This document shows positions 20,743 to 32,160 of a stretch of DNA of 64,000 bases, piece by piece. The notes beneath the pieces were generated by a model. It worked only from the letters and a program-made list of their open reading frames with translations. It had not been told where the DNA came from and did no database searches. Positions within the stretch are counted from its first letter, which is position 1; each line of letters begins with the position of its first letter. The position numbers and the translations under genes are program-made. The stretch comes from Apricaphanius iberus. Its lineage: Eukaryota > Chordata > Actinopteri > Cyprinodontiformes > Aphaniidae. The DNA lies in the NCBI GenBank assembly GCA_028564705.1, contig JAPXFQ010000787.1:682001-746000 (forward strand). Reading direction: 5' to 3'.

Positions 20743-21302
20743 CTTTCTGTGTGGAGTTTGCATGTTCTCCCCACGCTTCCTTGAGTAGCTAATGTGAGCT
20801 ACTCGCACAAAAACATGCATCAGTTCTGGGCTGTATACTGCCTCCTCCTGGCTGACTGGGGTGGCTGAAAGGTTGGGGAGGATCTGGCTGGAATAACATG
20901 ATCCTTCCACGCGCTATGTCCAGCTGGCGAAACCCTGCCCCCTTCAGGTGAAAAGAAGGGCCTGCTCACTCCTCAGGCAAGAAGGAGGCTTGAGCTTCAG
21001 TGCACGGCCCTCCCACAGTTAGCAGAGGGAGAGCAATGCCCAGAACTGGAACTAGGTAGGAGCACTGGGCGATAAATAATGGGAAAAAACCGTGGGATAA
21101 AAATATATTTAAGAAAAAATTAAAAATAAAGATGAACTCTGAAACTTTGCAGATATTTCCCTCTTTGTACTCTCAAGGTCTTTGTCGTAACAAAACTGTT
21201 GTAAAACCAAATCTCCAAGGAGCGCATCTAAAGAGGCCAGTGTCCTGATGGTTCTATAAGCTATAAGGACTAAGCGGTTCAGAAAATGGATGGATAGATG
21301 GA
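20743..21302 (+). repeat. Non-LTR element 3'-tail repeat, decayed (GGATGGATAG end)
   Basis: The segment starts with a CTGTGTGGAGTTTGCATG then TTCTCCCC block, followed by AAAAACATGCAT. It ends with AAGCGGTTCAGAAAATGG and a short GGATGGATAGATGG tail. This order is the widespread teleost non-LTR-derived 3' repeat. The interior (about 20880-21230) is unfamiliar, so part may be an insertion. A reverse-oriented fragment of the same family lies at 42705-42840. Confidence 0.55.
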
Positions 21303-23340
21303 TTATCAACATTATATTAATACCATTTGGTAGCACGTGACGTAATGCTGTAAAGAAAAACTCTGTCAGTACTTCTAGGAGGTGTCGCAGTCGAGAAAGT
21401 TGGAAGATGAAACTGTTTTCAGAAACGGGATGCTCCAAGAAAGTGACAGCTCTGGAAAAGGAAATAATAATTGCTGGTGTGGCACCAAAATGTTTTGAAA
21501 AAACAGGTTTATAAGGTATAAAAGTTGCAGAGTGCGTATTTAACATCTGAAGACAGGAAGAGGCTTAGAGAGAAGCTTAAAATCTGTATTGATGACAAAA
21601 TTGAAGTTCAAAGCCCATTTAAGATTTGTGGAAAATTTTTTCGATTCGCCAGTTTCCTGGCACCAAATAAGCCGGGGTGACATAAATATCTATTCAATAG
21701 AAATTACTTTTAAAAGTGTGGACGCCTACAATTATATAGATTCAAGAAAAGTTGGACCAACCTCTGTGAAACAGAAAGCCGTGGTTGTACTAAAAGCAGA
21801 GTCACAGCGTGATTTGCATCACCAGTGTGTGATTCCCAAAGAGAACTGCAAAATCCTCACTGCGACTCCAAAGCTGGATATGTCCTCATTGATCAGTGTC
21901 TTTTTACTTATTTTTGGAAATTTAGTCGCTGTTGTACAGTTTCAGTTGTCCTGTAACTTTAGAAATGTAATGGTGAAAAACTTTCACTGCTTTAACAATT
22001 TAACAATTTTTTTTTTAAATTCAGTCTTGAAGAAACAGTTACGTAGCAGCTTTAATGTTTAAAGTAGAGGCAGCAGTCAGGATCGAACTTACAGATGCTG
22101 CATGTAAAGCAGCGTGGATAGTTAGGGTGCTGTGGATCATGGTTTGAGATATCTGAATTAGAATTAGATATCTGTCTGGTCCGGGGGCTGGTTAGAAAGC
22201 GAAAACTTTATAAGGCAGAGGGATTTAAAATACGCAAACCTGAATAAAAAAAAAGATATTCTCTAAATACCAAATTCACAATCTCAAGGACTAACCAGCA
22301 CAGACTCTGTCAGTTGCTGCAGGAATGTAGGCTTTTTTTCTGAGCTTTAATCTCTTGATCGTCACTCGTTTGACGCTGTCCTTTTTGGAGGGAGTTTGAA
22401 AAATACTTTATATACAGTCGACCACACAGCGGGAGTGAACCATCTGTTTCTCTAAATCCTCCTCTAAACGTGCCAAACAGTCAAATTACAGGTAAAATCC
22501 TTTTTCTTGCCACCCAATTTCGTGATGCAATGTGAGGAAACATTGACATTACAAACAAAAACATATATTGCAGTACATTGGACCACTTTTGTTCGAGATG
22601 GCTCTGTTCTGTCAATGATATTAAGGCTTCTATTGGTGAGTTTCCCATTATTTGCTCTCTGAGTTATTACTGCTTTAAGTGGCATACATCGCTGGTATAA
22701 CAAGATTCATACTTTTCCAATGATTTATATGTACCTAGAAAGGGTTTTGGACAAAAGGAAGATTTGCCTTTGAATAATGTATCATATTAAATCTCAAAGG
22801 GGTTGAATAAAAAAACTTTTTTACACCACCAAAAAATAAGCCACTGTCTCCCCTAGCTAAATTCCTCTGGTTCTGGGTCTGTCTAATGATGCTTTCCTCT
22901 GCACGTTGGTGAGCAATCAAATAATGTTCTTTTCTTTCTAAACTCTTCATTCTTTTATTTTCTGTGCCCATACTGCAGATTTAATTGGGTATAAACTGTC
23001 AGGGGAACTGTAATAAATCCATAGTACCCCTTTATGTATCAATCATAGTATGAAAAATAAGGCAGGCTGATTTAAACTCCTAAGAGAGAGACTAAAGACG
23101 TAGAAACCCGTAAAAATCAAAGTCTTCTTTATTCAAAGAGGCCATCACAATGTTGTAATGATGTAAACAGCTGTACAACATAAAAAAGAAATGATTTATC
23201 GTCAATATGCTAAAAGAAAAATGCTTGATTAAAATTTGATTCAAATTGTTTGGAAAAGACCCAATAACCCTCCTTGATCCAAGGTCAGAAACAGCTGAAA
23301 CCGGTTGTGTTTTTTGTACTCTTCAGATTAGTCAGGCTTT
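21303..23340. other. Intergenic DNA; two unexplained long open frames
   Basis: A 157-aa plus frame (21589-22062) and, overlapping the preceding repeat, a 145-aa minus frame (21109-21546) are the longest here. Neither has a recognisable domain or signs of splicing, and both are compatible with chance. At about 22170-22190 the 20-mer GTCTGGTCCGGGGGCTGGTT is identical to 27681-27700 in the L1-like 3' region. This suggests a sliver of the same LINE, but nothing flanking it aligns. Confidence 0.35.
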
Positions 23341-24607
23341 AGGCCTCATGACAGTACTGAGACAGCTCTGATCTTTGACACAGTGGACCATGGGATCTTA
23401 CTTTACAGGTTAGAAAACTGGGTGGGAATCTCTGATAGAGCTCTAAACTGGTTCAAGTCCTATCTCGAGGACAGGACGTACTTTGTTGGAATTGGCAACT
23501 GTGTCTCAGACAAAATTTCCCATGACCTGTGGAGTCCCGCAGGGATCAATCTTGGGACCACTTTTATTCAACTTGTACATGCTTCCATTGGGTCGGCTAA
23601 TTAGCAGCAATAATGTGTCCTACCATAACTATGCAGATGACACTCAGATCTACGTCTCACTGACGGCAGGTGAACATGGGCCTATAGATACTCTCTGTCA
23701 CTGTATTGAACAGATCAGTTTGTGGATGCAAAACCACTTTCTCCAGTTAAACTCAGACAAAACTGAGATCATTATTTTTGGCCCACAGACACAAAGAAAA
23801 AGTGTTATCAGTCATCTTGAGTCTCTGTCTTCAACCAAAAAATCAGGTTAGAAATCTAGGGGTAATCATGGACTCGAACCTAAACTTAAACAGCCACATC
23901 AAAGCAATAACATCAACAGCTTTTTACCATCTGAAAAACATTGCTAAGATCAGAGGAATAGTGTGGAAACCAGACTTAGAGAGACTTATCCATGCATTTG
24001 TCTCCAGCAGGTTAGACTACTGTAACGGCCTGCTCACTGGCCTCTCTAAACGAGCTGTTAGACAACTGCAGTACATCCAGAACGCTGCTGCTCGAGTCCT
24101 GACAAGAACCAGGAAATACGACCATAATAGTCCAGTGCTCTGGTCTCTGCACTGTCTTCCTGTTACTCAGAGAATAGAATTTAAAACAGCTCTGCTTATG
24201 TACAAGCCTTTTTATGGTTGGCTGACATGTTAGAGACATATGAACCATCTCAGGCCCTGAGAACTTCAGGGAGGGGTCTCCTGGTGGTTCCCAGAGTCAA
24301 CAATAAACACGGTGAGGCTGCATTTCAGTTTCAGGCAGCTAATATCTGGAACAGTCTTCATGAGGATGTAAGACAAGCCTCAACTCTAACAATGTATAAA
24401 TCCAGGCTGAAAACAGTTCTTTTTACCCGTGCATATGACAATTGAAAGTATTTTATCTGCACTCTTGCTTTTTATTGTAATTAATTATTTTTTAAGTTGA
24501 TTTTTTTTCTTCTGTTTATCTGTTTTCTTAATTCATGCAGCTGTGAAGCACTTTGATTTGCCTTGTGTATGAATTGTGCTCTACAAATAAACTTGCCTTG
24601 CCTTACA
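23341..24607 (+). pseudogene. L2-like LINE, 5'-truncated ORF2 with 3' tail
   Basis: This is the C-terminal half of a reverse-transcriptase polyprotein of the L2 (Jockey/CR1-related) type. Motifs in order: DTVDHGILL and WFKSYLEDR; CGVPQGSILGPLLFNLYM; NYADDTQIYVS with the catalytic YADD codons at 23630-23641; LQLNSDKTEIIIFGP; NLGVIMDSNLNLNSHI; SRLDYCNGLLTGLSK; IQNAAARVLTRTRK; and GEAAFQFQAANIWNSLHEDV near the C-terminus. The reading moves between frames at about 23480-23570, 23840 and 24225, so no intact protein can be made. The N-terminal endonuclease is missing. The element ends with AAATAAACTTGCCTTGCCTT, the short-repeat 3' tail typical of fish L2 elements. The CGVPQGS box is intact, unlike the relic at 17.8 kb. 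Confidence 0.9.
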
Positions 24608-25639
24608 TTTAGGACATTTCAGAATCCAGTTTAGACCAGATCGTTTTAAAATTACATCCTGATAAACTTTACAACCGAGAGAGGGTGAGCTGTCTTAATG
24701 CCACTATTGTAGGTTGCAATTTCTTCAATTCAAGGTTTAAGAAATTACAAGCTTATTAAGATTCATAAGATGAATAAGATCATCCTAATTTTGATTTAGA
24801 CTTCAACACGGAAACAGTTGCATTAAAATCTGTGATTTGCAAGTCTTCTCTGGGTTCCTGGTTTAAGCTGACCTGATGACCTAACATGCGTGGTTGTGGA
24901 CTGCAGTAGAATGCCAACACAGCTTTAGAAAAGGTAAACATGTTCTGTGGATATAACCTGTGGTTATCAGCAGACTCATTATGTTTCTTTTCTATTTTAA
25001 GACAGTGTTATGTTTGATCTTTGCCTCTTTCTCTGTTTTATTGCAGCAAGTAGGTTGTTTTTTTAATGAGCACTTGACTCAAGAATAAGTAAATTAAAGA
25101 AGCTTTGCTGTTAAACCCAGAAGCAGATGGGAAAAAAAAGGCTGATCTTATGGTCAGACGTTGGCGAAGTTGGAGCTGAAATTCCTCGAAATTCAATGCA
25201 GCAGCAGGAATGGGATGCCTCTTTAGCCTTGAAGGCTGCCTGCCATCTAAGTACTCGCAGCTTTTTGCCTTTAAAATTCGCCTCATTGGTCAGATGAGTT
25301 TCCACACATTTCACTTTGAAATGAAAGCAGCAGAAAAAGATGGGGCCACTGCTGTTACTGACATATTATCCAGCACATCTGTGGCCAATGCCATTTTCCT
25401 TTTCTCTAACCTAAAAGCATACAGTAGACCAAGCCTTGATACTAACTAGAGAGATGTAGAAAACCTGAATATAAATTCTTGCTACTTTAACAGTAGTTCA
25501 ATATTAAAAATCCAACCTTTTATATCTTTATGTTCATGCATTAGGGGAAAAACAATAATTTTAAAAAAAGAAAATGCATGGTCTAATTAACACTTTAGTC
25601 AATTACAAAATACAATTTTCCCATTAAATTATAGTTAGT
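24608..25639. other. Intergenic DNA; possible conserved block at 25090-25450
   Basis: No mobile-element hallmark. 25090-25450 is of balanced composition and high complexity with overlapping short frames on both strands and no domain. Conservation is not shown. Confidence 0.25.
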
Positions 25640-26635
25640 AAAGAAAGTAAAATGTAGACTGAATTCCAAAAGATCCAGGATTCTCAGATTATTCCATAAA
25701 CTGGTTAAAATCTAAAGTCCTTCCAATCAATTGTTCTCTCCAGCGTCCCATTGCTATACAACTCCAGTCAGGAAATAGTAAATATTTAGGTATCCATTTC
25801 TCACCAACACTGGCAGATTTATCAAAGCTAAACAATGTCCCACCTTTAAAAGTGGAAGATGATATGGCAAGATATCAATCCCTACCCATATATCTTATGG
25901 GAAGAGTAGCTAGAATCAAAATGATGATTTTTGTCTAGAATCAGTTATTTTTTCTCAATGATCCCAAGCAAACCATCACTGGATTAGTTTAGATTTCTGG
26001 ACTCGTCTGTCTCAAAATCACTGCAGAAGTCCAAAGATAAAGGAGGTATAGACCTACCTAACTTTTATCATTATTTCTTAGCTAACAGGCTAAATGCCAT
26101 TTTAAAATGGTTAAAAAATAGCTACCTTGTTGAGTCCTGGATAGATATTGAACTGACACTATTCAACAAGATAAAACTTTCAGACCTACCATTTATTAGC
26201 TGAAATATAAAACATCACGAATGCTTTAAAAGTATCAGTGTCGGCTACTCTCTGACAGTTTGGTGGGAATTCCTAAAAATAACATGAGTCCTCACTAGTC
26301 CCATGAAGATGTACACCTATCTGGAATAACGCGGACATCTAGCAAAATAAATGTATGATAAATTTCCCAGACTGGAGTTGTAAAGGAATTGAATACCTGG
26401 AACACATATTTGATGGAAAAGACTTTATCCATTTTATTATATTAGTTACACAATATGGTATTAACAATAATAAATTATTAGAAGGTAAACAAATGAAATT
26501 GATTATAAAATGTAAACTTAGGCTTAGTACAGCTGAATTCCAAATCCCAGTAACAATTTTAGATTTTCTTAACCTCATTCCCCCCAAACTGCTGTCTAAA
26601 CTGTACAAAACATTAACTACATTAGATGAATCAAT
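25640..26635 (+). pseudogene. L1/Tx1-like LINE reverse transcriptase remnant, part 1
   Basis: Readable segments, in several frames with stops between them, are KYLGIHFSPTLADLSKLN, YLMGRVARIKMM, FPDWSCKGIEYLEHIFDG, VTQYGINNNKLLEGKQ and PPKLLSKLYKTLTTLDES. They occur in the order expected for the C-terminal part of fish L1/Tx1-group RT polyproteins, where active elements read KYLGI, SLMGRI, FPEWSSKGI and PPKLLSKIYK. The element is truncated upstream of about 25640, so the endonuclease and RT core are missing. The 120-aa frame at 26355-26717 is part of it. The frame is cut after DES by a MITE at 26636 and resumes at 27356. Confidence 0.85.
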
Positions 26636-27355
26636 GGGGAGCCTAAGTCACGCCCTTCTGCTTCCGGTCCATGGGTCCCCAAATGCCAAAAAAATGAATG
26701 AGTCAATGGAGCAATAAAAGTTATTTTCTGATCCAGTTTGAAATGCGTCATGAATCGAACATATGATGTTCATGAATTTTAACAACGAATTTTGATACAG
26801 AGAAAACAGTGATTTTTGACCAGAGGCAAAGGTTACTTTAGGTTTTGTGTGAAAACATTTAGCGGACTACAACATCAGAAGAAGAAGGAGAGCGACGGTT
26901 GTAGCCTCCAGGCCAAAAAAAGGAGCATTAAACACGGAGAAAACCTCTATAAACCTGACTATGTGGAAAGTAGCAGCTATGTCGGTGAAAAAGCTGTCAG
27001 TGGAATGAGAGCCAGCATGGAGGAGAAGCTCTACAAGCTCTAGGTGAGTATTTTATGTGCTATAGCTAGTGTTAGCTCCCGTAAGCCAAATGGCGTCATA
27101 TATGAAAGTTCTGATTTGTAGGTATTTTAAATTCAAATTTTTACAATAAAATAAATCCCAAATCACTGGACAAACACATTTGAAATGTACATCATTAGTT
27201 ATCATTTAACTCGAAGTACAACATATGTGTGATTCAGGACATAAGACAAAGTGGACCAAAAAATAACTTTTATTGCTCCATTGACTTCCATTCATCATTT
27301 TTTCGGTTTTGGGGACCCACAGGCCAACTGGAAGGGGAAGAGACTTAGACTCCCT
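26636..27355. mobile_element. Non-autonomous TIR element of the GGGAGCCTAAG family, full-length copy
   Basis: The left end reads GGGGAGCCTAAGTC and then CTTCCGGTCCATGGGTCCCC. The reverse complement of the right end reads AGGGAGTCTAAGTC and ends GGCCTGTGGGTCCCC. This gives TIRs of about 45 bp. AT flanks both ends (26634-26635 and 27356-27357). The element separates two adjoining codons of the L1-like frame. Three other copies occur: 2609-3083, 28697-29176 (reverse) and 46148-46355 (reverse). The interior encodes no transposase. I cannot assign it to a superfamily; a 2-bp duplication is only suggested by this copy. Confidence 0.8.
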
Positions 27356-28696
27356 ATTGCCCTTCCTATGTCAAAATGGGAGATGGACTTGTCCGTAGGG
27401 ACATTGTGGTAAGCACACTTTTCGGCTCCAGAGGAGGGGCCCTACAATGAGCATCACCTCTGACGCCCGGTGCCCACTGCTTAACTGCATTTAGACACTG
27501 AGGGCCCTGGGTGGGGGATGGGGGTGTCAGATAGCATTCCCATGTCCCACCCCTCTGTTTTAACTGCCCAATAGAACAACATGCAGTAACACATTCGAGC
27601 AAGGGGAGAGAGGCTAGGGGTCTTTATACGCACCTGTTCGCTGCCGTCAATCGGGGTTGGGTTCCGGGAGATAGGACAGGTTGTCTGGTCCGGGGGCTGG
27701 TTGGCTGCTATTGCCACTGTGGCAGTGTGCTTGTCTCCATCCTGGCAACCTGCTCTGCTTGCTCTGCTGAGGCATCAGTGTGTGGACATGGGAGTATAAT
27801 GTGTATATGGGGTGCATGAGTGAGTGTAGAGCATCCTCTTTTTTTTTTCTTAGTGTGCTGGTGTAAATGTGGTGCGAACGAGGGAGGGTTTGTATGTATG
27901 TTTCTGTATGTCTCCGTTTACATGTCAGATTGGAACCTCGGCTCCCCCCTTGCCTGGCGCATCTCAGGCCCTACACCTAGTGGGGTACTATTTCTCCTCC
28001 GTCACTCCATGCCAGAGACTGATCCCTTTGCCCGCTGGTGCATTGATGGCTCTTGCTGTTTGGGGCTGGGGGCTTGGGTGCGGTCCGGCTCGGCCCTGGT
28101 GCTTGCCTGGCCGGCGGGTGGGCCGTTGGGTCGGGTGGCTGGTGTGTCCGGGCGTGGTCCTCCTCGGATTGGTTGGAGCACCTCCTTTGGGGGTGCCTGT
28201 TTTGAATTGTTGGGTGGTGCCGCTTGGTGGCTCGGCGGGGGTCGGATCTGATGCTCAAGTCCACTGCCTGTTCTGTGGGTTCCAAGCCTGGTCAGTTCAT
28301 TGTTGGGTTTGCCTGGCCTTGGTTGGGTGCCTGTTGGCGGCGCTATGCCGAAGGTGGGATCTGGACCCGGGGGAGGGTGTCCAGGTGCTGGCTGGGTGTG
28401 GCCTGGGGGACCATTCCGCTGGTGCCCAGATGTGGGTGGGGGGTCGGTGCTGGGGGTCAGCGGTGTGTGTCGTCCGTCAACCGGCTGTGGTCCCCCCGGT
28501 CTTGCGGCGTAGAACCCCTGTGGGCTGATCCCTGGTTGGGGCCCTGCTAGGGGTTGGGCCGCCCTGGTCCCCGCGGGTCCTGGGCCTAGCCCGCCCTGGT
28601 GTAGCCGGTTGCCTCCCGGGCCCCTGAATGGTAGCTGCTGGATGTTCCCAGGGGCTTTCCTCTGTTTTGTCTGTAAAAATTGCAATTAAAATGACT
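27356..28696 (+). mobile_element. L1/Tx1-like LINE remnant, part 2: coding stub and G/T-rich 3' region
   Basis: Right after the MITE the frame resumes as ALPMSKWEMDLSVGTLW before a stop at about 27410. This continues the RT C-terminal region from part 1. Sequence then passes to a G- and T-rich 3' region (about 27650-28640) ending CTGTTTTGTCTGTAAAAATT and GCAATTAAAATGACT at 28696. The region makes a local GC peak with several long open frames on both strands (27869-28528, 28002-28685). Their proline/glycine/tryptophan-rich translations are low-complexity by-products of the bias and are not genes. Sequence between the coding stub and the 3' region has been deleted. Confidence 0.75.
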
Positions 28697-29176
28697 ACAA
28701 ATCAGAACTCGCATGTATGACTTAATGGAGCTAACGCCAGCTAGCAGTAGCTACCACATAAAAAACACTCACTGAGACCTTGTAGAGCTTCTTCTGCAAG
28801 CTGGCTCTTACTCCACAGACGGCTTCACCCCCAGCATAGCTGCTTCTTTCCAAATAGCCAGATTTATAAGGTTTTTCTCTGTGTTTAATGCTCCTTCCTT
28901 CGTCCTGGAGACATCAGCCGGTTGTCTCCTTTTTTTTCTGCAGTTGTAGTCCACTAAGTGTTATCACACAAAACCTAAAGTAACTTTTGCTTCTGTTCGA
29001 AAATTAGCGTTTACTCTGCATCAAAATTTGTCTTTCAAATTCATGTTATGTTAGATGAACGCCCTTTTAAAATGGGATCAGAAAATAACTTTTATGGCTG
29101 CATTGACTCTCAGGAATTTCTTTCAGCAGTAGGGGACCCATGGACAAGAAGTAGAACGGCATGACTTAGGCTCCCC
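28697..29176 (-). mobile_element. GGGAGCCTAAG-family element, truncated reverse copy
   Basis: The reverse complement aligns with 26636-27121 of the full copy, from the TIR (GGGGAGCCTAAGTC) to ACAAATCAGAACT. It is truncated exactly at the 3' end of the L1-like LINE. This suggests that the LINE landed in, or recombined with, a pre-existing copy. No matching other half was found upstream of the LINE. Confidence 0.8.
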
Positions 29177-29177
29177 A

Positions 29178-29380
29178 TAACTACACAGGCTAACGGTTAC
29201 TCAAGCTAATAGCTACACAAGCTAACAGTTACTCAAGCTAATAACTCCACAGGCTACTAGCTAATTACTACACAAGGTAGTAGTTACTCAAGTTGATATT
29301 CCAGCTAACGGTTACATAAGCAGATAGTTAAACAACCCAGTGGTTAGTCAAGCTAATAGCTAAACAAACTAAGGGTATCT
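29178..29380 (-). repeat. TTAGCTTGAG-type minisatellite, reverse orientation
   Basis: Units such as ACTCAAGCTAATAGCTACAC and AAGCTAACAGTTACTCAAGC repeat through the interval. They are reverse complements of the unit at 8.6-9.3 kb. Confidence 0.65.
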
Positions 29381-29635
29381 AAATAATATTCTGTTTATTT
29401 GGATTATAAATATGATGAGAAACAGAGATCTATTCAAAATGCCACCCTTTAAAATTGAAAAGAGAATAAACATCCCTTTAGATAAGGCTGATGTGTGTTG
29501 ATCTTCACACCTCAGGAAATTAAACTCAAATTTAAAAACTTTTTATTTATCTTATTTGGTGATAACCCATTCAAATATGGGGAGGAGGAATCTCTGGTAG
29601 CACTCAGTCTAGCAATGAATCTGAAGAGGCCTCTA
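29381..29635. other. Intergenic DNA, nothing recognised
   Basis: No element end or coding domain was recognised between the minisatellite and the hAT target duplication. Confidence 0.35.
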
Positions 29636-29643
29636 CTCAAGAC

Positions 29644-30801
29644 TAGGGCTAGGTGATATGACCAAATTATTATATCCTGATATAGCTTAGTTTATATCCC
29701 GATAACGATATACTTAACGATATAGCATTTTTTCTGTTTGATCATCTTTTTCTGTTAATTTATTTCATGAATAGTTTATAAAAATTACTACGTGGAAATG
29801 CAGTTTTAAATTATAGATGACAATAACACCACCCAGACTCATCATGTGCTGATCTTCCATCTGTGGAAGCTATGGATATGGCTGCTCTTTTGGGAGAGTG
29901 GCTCAGGCCGCTCTACATTCTGCCATTGAATGACATATTTTTTTGGAAAGCATCCAAATTTTGCCGTTGTACCCACTGTAACTAATTTTCTTAACTTTTC
30001 AGTATGTTTTTTTTCCTCTCTCCTCATGCAACCTCCCTTTTATATTTTTTCACTATCTGCGTGTGTCCTACGTAAAAGAGGGGTGTTATGTCGATATGTG
30101 TTCTCCCCTCAAGATGTGTTCTGACTCGACCCTCACGCGAGGTGGCTGCTTCTTGTAAATGGTAAACAGATGGATCACGTTGGGTTTAGGGACTGGTTCA
30201 CGAATAGTAGGATTAGAAAAATAGTCAATCTATGGTAATCGGTGCCATTTGGATATAAGAAGACTGACGCAGATCAGACACCATTTCTTTGAAAGTTTTC
30301 CAGTTCCCGGTCCGACAAATGGACTCCAACACTATACATTTATTTTATCAGCTGCTCAAGAACCATGACAACAAATACAGAGAGATGAGAAAAAGAAGCT
30401 TCAAGTCGTGGCGTAAGCTGTGATAAACTGCAGACACAGATGCTGCAGCACACCACTGATGTGTTGCTAGCGAACGAAACAGCTTTTAGAGCCGGTGTCG
30501 TTCTATCTGAGAGGCGCTTTTTTCCTGTTTTGACTGTTGGGAGGGGAGGCGAAACATGCGAGGAGACCAACTTTGGGTTGTCTGATAATCGTGTTTAGAT
30601 CCCTGGTCTGAAACTTGTTGTTTACTGTCGTCCTCCCTGTTTTTACATGTATTGCAGCATGCACAGCAATGCCATAAGGTACATCTTGACGTAATTTACT
30701 GCCGTAAAACCCTATTGTGGCTTAAACGATAGAGATTCATATAAAACAATAGACGTTTTCTATAGTCCTGGCGATATATTTCGTCATATCGCCCAGCCCT
30801 A
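29644..30801. mobile_element. hAT MITE (TAGGGCTAGGTGATATG TIR) with near-perfect 8-bp target duplication
   Basis: The left end reads TAGGGCTAGGTGATATGACC. The reverse complement of the right end reads TAGGGCTGGGCGATATGACG. Flanking 8-mers are CTCAAGAC (29636-29643) and CTTAAGAC (30802-30809), differing at one base. Inner ends carry GATATA and TATCGC motifs typical of this MITE type. Short frames inside (29842-30027, 30340-30570) have no transposase motif, so the 1158-bp element is non-autonomous. Confidence 0.85.
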
Positions 30802-31090
30802 CTTAAGACCACTACTGTATTAAGGTCTCATGACTGTCATGACAAGTCAAAAGCTCACTATTAAGGTAGATGATACTCCACAGTATGTCCTGGATGATTT
30901 GTGACACATTTTATATGGACCAATAAGCTACATATTATATACATCATTAGAAAGCAAATTTTCTTGAGACCCCACTGATTTTACCAATCAAGGACACAGT
31001 AATAACTGTAGACAAAGTAATGGCTTTTGTCAAACCACAAACCGAGCTATCTCGAACAAAAACTGTCTTTTTATGTCCATAACAACTCAA

Positions 31091-32160
31091 TTAATGTCCA
31101 TCCATCCATTTTCTTCGCTTATCCGGGGTCGGGTCGCGGGGGCAGTAGCTTGAGCAGGGAGACCCAAACTTCCCTCTCACCGGCCACTTGGGCCAGCTTC
31201 TCGGGAGGAATCCCGAGGCGCTCCAAGGCAAGCTGGGAGACACAGCCCCTTCAGCGAGTCCTGGGTCTCCCTCTGGGCCTCCTCCTGGTGGGATGTTGCC
31301 GGAACACCTCACCAGGGAGGTTTCCAGGAGGCATCCTGACAAAGTGCCCGAGCCACCTCAACTGGCTCCTCTCGATGTGGAGGAGCAGCTCTACTCTGAG
31401 CCCCCTCTGGATGACCACGCTTCTCACCCTATCTCTAAGGGAGAATCCAGCCATCCTGCGGAGGAAGCTCATTTCAGCCGTTGATCTCGTTCTTTCGGTC
31501 ACCACCCAAAGTTTGTGACCAAAGATGAGGGTAGGAACGTAGATCGACCGGTAAATCAAGAGCTTTGCCTTTCGGCTCAGCTCTCTCTTCACGATGACAG
31601 ACCGTTACAGCGCCTGCATAACTCCAGACGCCTTATCAATCCGTCTATAGATCTCCAACTCCATTTTTTCCTGATTCGTGAACAAGACCCCCAGATACGT
31701 ACACTTCACCACTTGAGGAAGGACCCCATCCCCGACCCAAAGGCACCCTACCCTTTCCGGCTCAAGACCATGGTCTTGGATTTTGAGGTGCTGATTCTCA
31801 TCCCAGCCGCTTCACACTCGGCTGAGTACCGCTCCAGTGAAAGCTGTAGATCACGTTCTGATGAAGCCAACAGGACCACATCATCTGCGAAAAGCAGAGA
31901 TCCAATCCTGAGGCCACCAAAACGGATCCCCTCAACACCTTGGCTGCGCTGAGAAATCCTGCCCATGAATGTTATGAACAGTATCGGTGACAAAGAGGCA
32001 ACCTTGGCGGAGTCCAACTCTCACTGGAAACAAATCCGAATTACTGCCGGCAATGCGAACCAAACTCTGACACCTTTCATACAGGGACCTAACAGCCCTT
32101 ATCAAAGAGACTGGTACCCCATACACCCGGAGTACCCCCCACAGGATTCCCCGAGGGACA
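31091..32160 (-). mobile_element. Rex3 (RTE-clade LINE), 5'-truncated minus-strand copy
   Basis: On the minus strand the product runs from MYGVPVSLIRAVRSLYE and VRVGLRQGC, through ITFMGRISQRSQG and LLFADDVVLLASSERD, to KTMVLSRKG. The catalytic FADD codons are at 31880-31891. It then passes to KRELSRKAKLLIYRSIY and HKLWVVTERTRST, ending with LHIERSQLRWLGH and RRPRGRPRTR. Unlike the copy at 11 kb it retains the RT active site. Several frameshifts and stops split it into separate frames (32126-31932, 32017-31748, 31592-31251, 31342-31091). The GLRQGC box runs into a small disruption. The 3' end is GGATAAGCG with a short GGATGGATGG tail (CCATCCATCC on the plus strand at about 31099). Plus-strand frames across it are shadows. 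Confidence 0.9.

Noticed and set aside
21589..22062. 157-aa plus-strand frame as a possible gene
   Set aside because: No domain, signal peptide, or splice or promoter context; composition matches surrounding AT-rich DNA.
27869..28685. 219-aa (plus) and 227-aa (minus) open frames
   Set aside because: Both are low-complexity translations of the G/T-rich LINE 3' region, overlap on opposite strands and lack any domain.
31027..31952. 163-aa and 145-aa plus-strand frames
   Set aside because: They are antisense shadows of the minus-strand Rex3 reverse transcriptase.
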